Assembly (NCBI GenBank): GCA_964030475.1
Contig: CAXIPT010000002.1
Span: forward strand, 6,410,066 to 6,474,065
Source of the DNA: Tethya wilhelma
Taxonomy: Eukaryota; Porifera; Demospongiae; Tethyida; Tethyidae
Direction of reading: 5' to 3'
Length of the DNA: 64,000 bases
Part shown: positions 58,101 to 64,000 of the stretch, piece after piece
Numbering within the stretch: the stretch's first letter is position 1
How the letters are laid out: each line of letters begins with the position of its first letter
Position numbers and translations under genes: made by a program
The notes under the pieces: generated by a model
Seen by the model: the letters and a program-made list of their open reading frames with translations, nothing else
What the model was told of the DNA's origin: nothing
Databases searched by the model: none

Positions 58101-61100
58101 TCAAATTGACAAACAGTTATATTTGCATGTGCATGGCATGTATAGCTATTTAACAATTATTAATTTTTAGCATGCATTAAATTGGCATGCAAACTTAGTC
58201 AAGTATATGAATTTCGGCATATGACTATCATACGTACGGTAGTACGTATAGTAGGAATGGGCCGAATGTCCCATAGGCACAATACAAAATGTTTATGATC
58301 ATAAAAATCTAACAAAACAAAATTGAGTCTTCAAACTTGCTCACAGTCTCTCACTGACAGATTACCAATTGTATGCAAGGCCTAAAACTCACAGAACCTT
58401 TCGTCAGCACTCGTAGAGAGAGCTAGTGGGAAGCCACAATAGTGCCATTTTTGTTCTGCTAACTTACGTACGTACTTACTTCCTAACTGACTTACTTGAA
58501 AAGCATTTCCAGAGAACCAGAAAGCGTTGAGCCAACTTTGACAGCACAAAGTAACTCCTTTTCATAGGTACTGCATTCCTTGATACTCGTTTTCATCACA
58601 AATAAGCCTAAACAAAAACTAGAAAGCTTTGAAACTTAGAGTATAAATTCATGTACTTCAATGTAGCCATCTTCTTGTAGGTAGAGTTCAAAGGTCATTC
58701 ACGTGGCATTAAATGCGCATGCGCATAAGCTGCTCTAGCAGCCAATGTAGTTGCTTCTCAGATAACTCAAGCTTTTTATAGGGACTAACCAGTCTCTGAT
58801 AGTCTCTTCACTGTAGTGTTGAAAAAAGTGAAGGAACAAGTAGTAAAAATTTCAAAAAAATAAGCAGTGTAGGAATGGGCAGTGCATTAAAAAGTATTGG
58901 AACAAGGAATGGTCCCAATTTCGGCACATGACTACTTCATTTTTGTGCCCAAGTCTTGGCTGGTATTAATCTAATCATGCATGCTATATTTTCTTCCACT
59001 TTTTAGCCAAGTGATAAGATTGGCAGGAATTTGAACCATGTGATTAAAAATTAATGTGATACTAGTCTGATAAGCTATTCAAGTACAGATCATTCTTTGA
59101 ACCATTTACGACAATAATAGCTATGCATGAGGGATAAAAATGAAAATGAAGTAGTCATGTGCCGAAATTGGGACCATTCCTTGTTCCAATACTTTTTAAT
59201 GCACTGCCCATTCCTACACTGCTTATTTTTTTGAAATTTTTACTACTTGTATATACTTCACTCTCAGGAGTCAATTGCATGCAAGTTTAAATTCAATTAA
59301 ATGCCAGACTTAATTGCTTTGTTTCATTTCTTTCTACAGCACTGCCCATTTCTATACTTCTCATTTTTATAGAATTTATACTAACTGTTCATTCACTTTT
59401 TTAAACACCATGCAAGGTGAGCAATTGCAATTGCATGAAGATAATCACACAGCTGAGACCATGCAATCAGTCTCTACAAAAAGCAGAAGTGCATATACAT
59501 TTGATGCACATACGCATTATAAATGCATGCAAACCACATGGTCTATTCAATGGCAAATCAATATATTGATGACCTTTATATACCTATACATCAAAATGCC
59601 CAAATAAAAGTACAATATTTAATATCGAAGGTTTTAAAACAGTTATAATTATATGGATTTTGTTTGCTGCTTTTCACCAACAAATGAGTCAAAATGGATA
59701 TACTACAGATCGATGAAATGAAGTCTCACTATGTAGTTTAAGTTGCCTTAATACCCTTTGTTAGTAATTAGGAAAGAAAAAAGACTTGAAGGGCCCAGAA
59801 GAACAAAATTACACTGCTGTGGCTTTTCACCATGCAGCGCTCTCTCCATAGTGCTCTAGAAAGAAACTTTCTATATTGGTTATCTTAGTTAATACAGTAA
59901 GCAAACTGTCTGGAGGAGCTAAACTATAAATGCATTTGAAGGCTTAGCTTTCTTACTTGAATTAAAGTTAATAAGCATATAATTATATGAACATGTTGCA
60001 TTGTGTCAATGGGATAGTCGGCCCATTCCTACTATACATACAATGCAAAATCACGAAGTTTACGCATATAATTATGGTAATAGGTAAAGATATTACCTGT
60101 ACATCTGTTCGTGCAGGGTAGTGAAACATGACATCACTGATTGTAATGTTTCCTTTTAAACTTTTGATGACTTCTCCTTCATTAGAAGATGAATCGATCA
60201 GAGGCTCCTGTAATTAACACAAGGGTGATGAAAATAAATTAAGTTTGGGCACGCTATAAAAAGATATGAATGTATTTAAGTGTGTACATATTTGTATAAT
60301 TATAATCATACGTATACGGTATAGTAGGAATGGGCTGATTGTCCCATAAACACAATACAAAATGTTGGCCACCGTACAAAATCTAGTCAAACAAAATTAA
60401 ACTCTCAAAGTTAATTGCTCAGAAGCTCTCACTGACATGCAAGTCCTAAAACTCACAAAAACTTTCCGAAGCACTCATATAAGAGAGCGCTAGTAGAAAA
60501 CCACCATAGTACAATTATTGTTTTGTAACCTTCTTACTTATTTTACGTAGCTTTCTAACTGACTTACTTGAAACTGAAGGATTTGTAGTGTTGAGCCAAT
60601 TTTGACAGCACAAAGTAAGTTGTTTAATGGGTACTATACTGTAACATTCCTTGATACTTAATTATTTTCATCATAAATAGGCTTAAACAAAAACTAAAAA
60701 GCCTTGAAACTTAGCGTATAAATTCACAATGCAGCCATCTTTGTAGGTAGAGTTCAAAGGTCATACTATCTCCCCACGTGGCATTTTATGCACATGCGCA
60801 CTTAGCCGTCAGCATAATGAAGAAATTTAGCTGTTACTAAAACTTTTTGTAGAGACTAACCAGTCTCTGATAGTATTTTCACACTGTAGTGTTGAAAAAA
60901 ATTGAATGAAAAAGTAGTAAAATTTTAAAGAATAAGGAATGGGCAGTGCCGTAAAAAGTATTGGAGCAAGGCATGGTCTTATTTCAGCTCATGACTACTT
61001 TATTTGTATTTAAGAAATTGAGGATCCATTTGCATGGGTCAAGAATGAAAATTAAGTAGGCATGTGCCGAAATTAAGACTATGCCTTGTTCCAATACTTT

Positions 61101-63678
61101 TACGGCACTGCATGCACATTCTTTTAGTTTGTTTTTTTTGAAATTTTTACTGCATGCTTGATCTATCATGCAGCTTCAAGATATAATGATTGTATTAAAT
61201 CTTCTCATCACATAATAAAAAAATATGGAAAAAAATGCTATGAAGTGTACATGCATGTAATTATTAGGAGCTATATATTACTTGTGTGGATAGGCACATA
61301 CGTACACACAAACTTTACACATGAGAATTATACAGACATACACACACATGCATGACTCATGGATCAGTGGCATAGAAAGCATGGGTGCACTGGGTGTTAG
61401 TATACACTAATAATTTAGTATACTTCATACATAGGCAAGGAGCATGGCAAGCGAAGTGAGCCATGCTCCTTGTATATTTATGTAAAATTAATACCCTATC
61501 AATGATCTCAAACACAGCAGCAGCTGAGCCCAAAGCAACAGCTATGGTCTCAATTTCTGGTAGAGAACTAGCAAGATAAAACGAGGTATAAATCACTCCG
61601 AGGAACACCTGTTGCAAAAAGACCAGTAATTAATTACTGTAGCTGATAACAATTATATATGCACGTGCAATATTAATATTATTTAAATAATTTCAGGAGT
61701 CAGCTGTATAACCATGTAATTGACTAACATATACTTACTGTGACAACATCTCCGGCAGCCAGTTCACAGGATATGATCAATGTAGAACCGTACCTATATA
61801 TAACAAAACTTAACTGGTCAGCTCACATGAATATATAGCTTTCAAAGGTTATTTGGTCACTTACCAAAATCCAAGTCCATATACAGTGTAGAAGACAAAA
61901 TTCATAAGAGCTCGAAAGAAACTGATAAAAAATGATGACTTTATACCCAAATTCATAACACTCTTGAGCTTTTCATTATACCTAATGAGCAACATTCAAT
62001 CGAGGTTACAAAGGTGTTAGAACCAATTAACACAATGTAATGTCAATTTTTTTAACCATCTATGAGAAGTTAGAACACATTTTAATTTTACCTCTCTCCT
62101 TCAAACCTCTCCCCACCGAATGCAACAACAGTTCTAATAAGTGAAATTTTTTCCTCAGCAAAGGCTCCAGTTGAAGATAGAGCCAGCTGTTGCTTCCCAG
62201 CTATGGAAGTAACAATCTATTATACAGAGCAGTGAAATGAGAATGCAAGCATGCAGGTTATACTGTACTGACCATCAATGACTACAACCTAATAGCTAAA
62301 AACTCACAAAAACAGATACAATGATAATCGCAATCACAACAGGGAACATGCACGACATCACTAAAGTCATCTTCCAACTGACGATGAATGCAACAATGAG
62401 ACATCCAATGGAATGCATAATATGTTGTAAGAAGAGGGCCATCTTATCTCTGATCCCAGCGTGAATGTTTTCAACATTACTGCACAAGAAAAGAAAATCT
62501 TCATGAAAACTATAAGGTATTGTAGCCTCGTCCCCAATGTCCATGCTTCCCCTTTAAAAATGTTTCTAGGAGGGATCCATTAGACTGGGAATGAGGCTAA
62601 TGAGGTAGAATATTAGTATGAAACTAATGTAAATAGTTACAAAGAAGATGTTAGTGACTCACTCAATTAGTGTTGTAGTCATCTGGGTAGCATTATTCAA
62701 GTCAAACCATCCAATTTCTTGATGTAAAATAGATCTAAAGAAAGCCTCTCTCATCCTACGAGTCTGACGATAAGCACTTACATTCCAAAGTATGGTTGAA
62801 CTGAGTACAGAAATCATAATGATCACACTCACAATCATGTAATAGATTGACACTCTTCCAATTTCTCGTTGAAGTGTTCCTCTGGGGTCACAAGCATAGT
62901 CAAGAACATTTGAGACAATGCGTTGAGCAGATGGATCAGTAGTAGCATTACAGAAGTATGCCTGAGAGTCATTTGTGGAGGCAGTCAGAGACAAGAGGCT
63001 TGGATTCTCAAAAAAGAGTGTTGGAGAGCATGTTGTATTGACTGGTATCTGTGTTGCAGACTCAGCAGCAAGAGTGTAGTATATGAATTGGTTGACGGAA
63101 AAACCAAATAAGTAGATATTAACTGGTAGTCCAACAGCACTAATGCAAGTGGCGATGATACCTAGAATCAGCACCAGTATGTCTAGCCAGTCAGCAAAAC
63201 GAAACTGAAATGAAAAATACAAATGTGATAAATTTTAAGAAGTAATTTGAAACTGTGTGTGTGTGTGTGTGTTGCAATTGTTTTCTACAAATAAAATGGA
63301 TGCAAGATCTCACAAGTTTCCAGGGTAGAATTCCTTTCAGCTTAGCCTCGGACAATCTGTACAAAAGTTAGTCAAATTTACAAATGAGACTCGTATGCCT
63401 TGTACACTATAAATAACTATGTTACAGACATTACCATGCACAACTCACTCTAGATTTTTGTCTCTTTCATTTTTAAGTTCATCCATTGGTTCACCCTCCA
63501 CTTCAACCATACCATCATCACCACCATTCTCAGCATTGGCAGACTCTCTGAGAGGAGCATCACCAACAGTGTCTGTCTTACTCTGAGTACTTAATGACAT
63601 ACCACCTGCCACACGGTTAGATTCTGTTGGTTTGTTCTGGATGTTGACAGTGGCATCAATGTTAATCTCAGTATACAT
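47068..63678 (-). CDS. ABCB (MDR/P-glycoprotein-type) full ABC transporter
   Basis: Exons: 63678-63449, 63356-63314, 63204-62663, 62479-62308, 62216-62092, 61981-61865, 61793-61739, 61608-61495, then either 60207-60097 + 58003-57878 or 52887-52777 + 52086-51961, then 51824-51263, 51004-50715, 50571-50338, 50251-50147, 50021-49860, 49610-49306, 49207-49067, 48661-48505, 47939-47529, 47406-47068. Phases all agree; with one exon pair the protein is 1446 aa. TMD1 spans about 92-430 and NBD1 about 480-730 (Walker [22 protein letters not shown]). A long Ser/Arg-rich linker with R-R-S-x-S sites covers about 733-830. TMD2 follows, then NBD2 (Walker A near 1241, L-S-G-G-Q, L-L-L-D-E-A-T). It is an ATP-driven lipid or drug exporter of the plasma membrane by family. 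Both NBDs look catalytically complete. Confidence 0.93.
51961..52887 (-). other. ABCB exon pair, proximal version (NBD1 Walker A)
   Basis: Exons 52887-52777 (111 bases) and 52086-51961 (126 bases), both phase 0. They encode [11 protein letters not shown] and I-L-K-R-L-N-L-E-V through G-S-G-K-S-T-V-V. This pair is nearest to the single downstream Walker B exon. Confidence 0.88.
52961..53030. repeat. (AC)n microsatellite
   Basis: Two (AC)n blocks split by CACTGAC; borders the receptor fragment that follows. Confidence 0.95.
54401..54443. repeat. (AAAC)n then (CA)n tract
   Basis: Simple repeat in the receptor fragment's intron. Confidence 0.9.
54722..54813. repeat. (CA)n microsatellite
   Basis: CA repeats with scattered T; they run directly into the splice acceptor of the TM2 exon, so the tract supplies its CACACAG acceptor. 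Confidence 0.9.
55040..55190 (+). repeat. dispersed repeat with (TG)n tail, second copy
   Basis: GTGTGGCACTCGACC and CTTAAGGGTCAT words as at 16338-16455, followed by (TG)n at 55157-55190. SINE-like organisation is possible; no clear pol III boxes. Confidence 0.55.
55630..55962 (-). mobile_element. inverted partial R2 repeat truncating the receptor fragment
   Basis: Ends TACTACCGTACGTATGATA, the complement of the R2 left end. It begins within 40 bases of the last recognisable receptor codon. Confidence 0.75.
56077..57690 (+). mobile_element. nested repeat cluster: R2 piece, then R2+R3+R1
   Basis: Bases 56077-56323 are an R2 body piece without its left end. 56326 starts a new R2 left end (ATGTACGGTAGTACG). 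56505-56588 is an R1 right arm. 56590-56960 (R3) matches 59380-59760. 57259-57690 is a two-armed R1. The order shows repeated insertion into older copies. Confidence 0.65.
57878..58003 (-). other. ABCB duplicate exon, distal version (Walker A of NBD1)
   Basis: 126 bases, phase 0, encoding I-L-K-G-L-D-L-E-V through G-P-S-G-S-G-K-S-T to D-P-I-A-G-K. It has acceptor and donor (GTAAGC) and pairs with 60207-60097. It differs from 52086-51961 in about 8 of 42 residues, with the P-loop unchanged. Confidence 0.88.
58228..59250 (+). mobile_element. composite repeat R2+R1, full length (~1.02 kb)
   Basis: Starts TCATACGTACGGTAGTACG; the R1 part at 58838-59250 has arms that match each other almost perfectly, including a private GGAATGGTCCC/GGGACCATTCC pair. 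In an ABCB intron. Confidence 0.8.
59320..60045. mobile_element. R1 arm, R3 and inverted R2 remnant
   Basis: An R1-like right arm near 59325-59385, R3 at 59380-59760 shared with 56590-56960, then an inverted R2 left end at about 59990-60045. Degenerate. Confidence 0.55.
60097..60207 (-). other. ABCB duplicate exon, distal version (start of NBD1)
   Basis: 111 bases, phase 0, encoding [11 protein letters not shown] to Y-P-A-R-T-D-V-Q. It is the equivalent of 52887-52777. Skipping or using the pair 60207-60097 + 58003-57878 leaves the frame intact. Confidence 0.88.
60306..61150 (+). mobile_element. composite repeat R2+R1, diverged
   Basis: Left end TCATACGTATACGG; R1 arms at 60910-61000 and 61050-61150 with a shared private variant (CATGGTCTTATTTC against GAAATTAAGACTATG). 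Confidence 0.7.
61436..61472. repeat. perfect 13-bp hairpin in an ABCB intron
   Basis: Arms CAAGGAGCATGGC and GCCATGCTCCTTG around an 11-base loop; absent from the duplicated intron end at 28.6 kb. Confidence 0.8.
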
Positions 63679-64000
63679 AGGAGGAGAATTAATAGCAATA
63701 ATGCCATAACATTATTTCTACAAAGGTTTAAAAAAAAATTGTCTATTTGATATACATGCAGCTACTGCTATAACAGTGTCAGCTGTTTCAAATGGCTCTA
63801 TGTAATAATTAAAAAGATAGAGGACATTCAATGTATGTGTAACACGACCCACTAGTGTTGCTTGCCACTAATCCAGGTTCACTACCCAGCACAGGTGATT
63901 GTAGAGTGTCAGAATACCGGCATCGATCAGACTAATCTTAACTTTATACAAAATATAGCTACTTAAATAGTCAGCTCCCTAGCAACACATGTACATAGTA
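63679..64000. other. 5' flank of the ABCB gene, no gene seen
   Basis: AT-rich; expected to hold the ABCB promoter. GGTTCACTACCC at about 63879 looks slightly like a pol III B box but has no A box upstream. Confidence 0.5.

Noticed and set aside
63860..63910. tRNA-like B box near the right edge
   Set aside because: No A box at a suitable distance and no cloverleaf.

Overview
This window is eukaryotic: spliceosomal introns with GT-AG borders, phase-consistent multi-exon genes, long (TG)n microsatellites, AT-rich spacers and scaffold gaps (runs of N). The gene content fits an early-branching metazoan, most likely a demosponge such as Amphimedon queenslandica: ankyrin-ROC-COR-Death proteins, a class C/GABA-B-like receptor fragment, an MDR-type ABCB transporter, TAMM41 and a large beta-helix multi-pass receptor. 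The species call is inference; no marker gene settles it.

Positions 1-31.7 kb are an array of recent duplications. The repeating theme is a minus-strand gene for an ankyrin / ROC GTPase / COR / Death-domain protein, placed head-to-head with a plus-strand GNAT acetyltransferase gene across a spacer of only 122-137 bp, with plus-strand VPS41-like relics beyond its 3' end. Gene B (11342-15574) is the only ankyrin member that looks intact. Gene A (6.1-7.3 kb) is a frameshifted 3' relic. Gene C (19.6-21.5 kb) has lost its whole middle. Gene D (22.9-27.6 kb) has a 4-base insertion in the GTPase domain and a truncated Death domain. Two more ankyrin N-terminal relics (581-900 and 30511-30645) remain next to GNAT copies 1 and 3. 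Between these lie a glycine-zipper membrane protein, a repeat protein with a frameshift, a LINE fragment with a 2A-like motif, and TRRAP exon fragments.

Positions 28.6-30.4 kb hold a truncated copy of six exons of the ABCB transporter whose full-length version occupies 47-63.7 kb. Positions 32.1-36.5 kb carry two tandem CD225/dispanin-like genes on the minus strand, each with a tRNA-like sequence in an intron.

Positions 37.7-46.9 kb hold a complete eight-exon TAMM41 gene (305 aa). Its large fourth intron contains an opposite-strand, almost intronless gene for a beta-helix ectodomain multi-pass membrane protein. TAMM41 ends 138 bp from the end of the convergent ABCB gene.

The ABCB gene (47068-63678, minus) can be assembled into a 1446-aa full transporter. 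The exon pair that carries Walker A of NBD1 is present twice, in matching phase. Between the two pairs sits a GABA-B-like receptor fragment in opposite orientation. Introns from 55.6 to 61.2 kb are filled with copies of a foldback/composite repeat that also occurs at 1.4-2.3, 8.8, 22.7, 33.8-34.9 and 45.2 kb.

All exon borders were read by eye from splice signals and phase; no search or alignment program was run.
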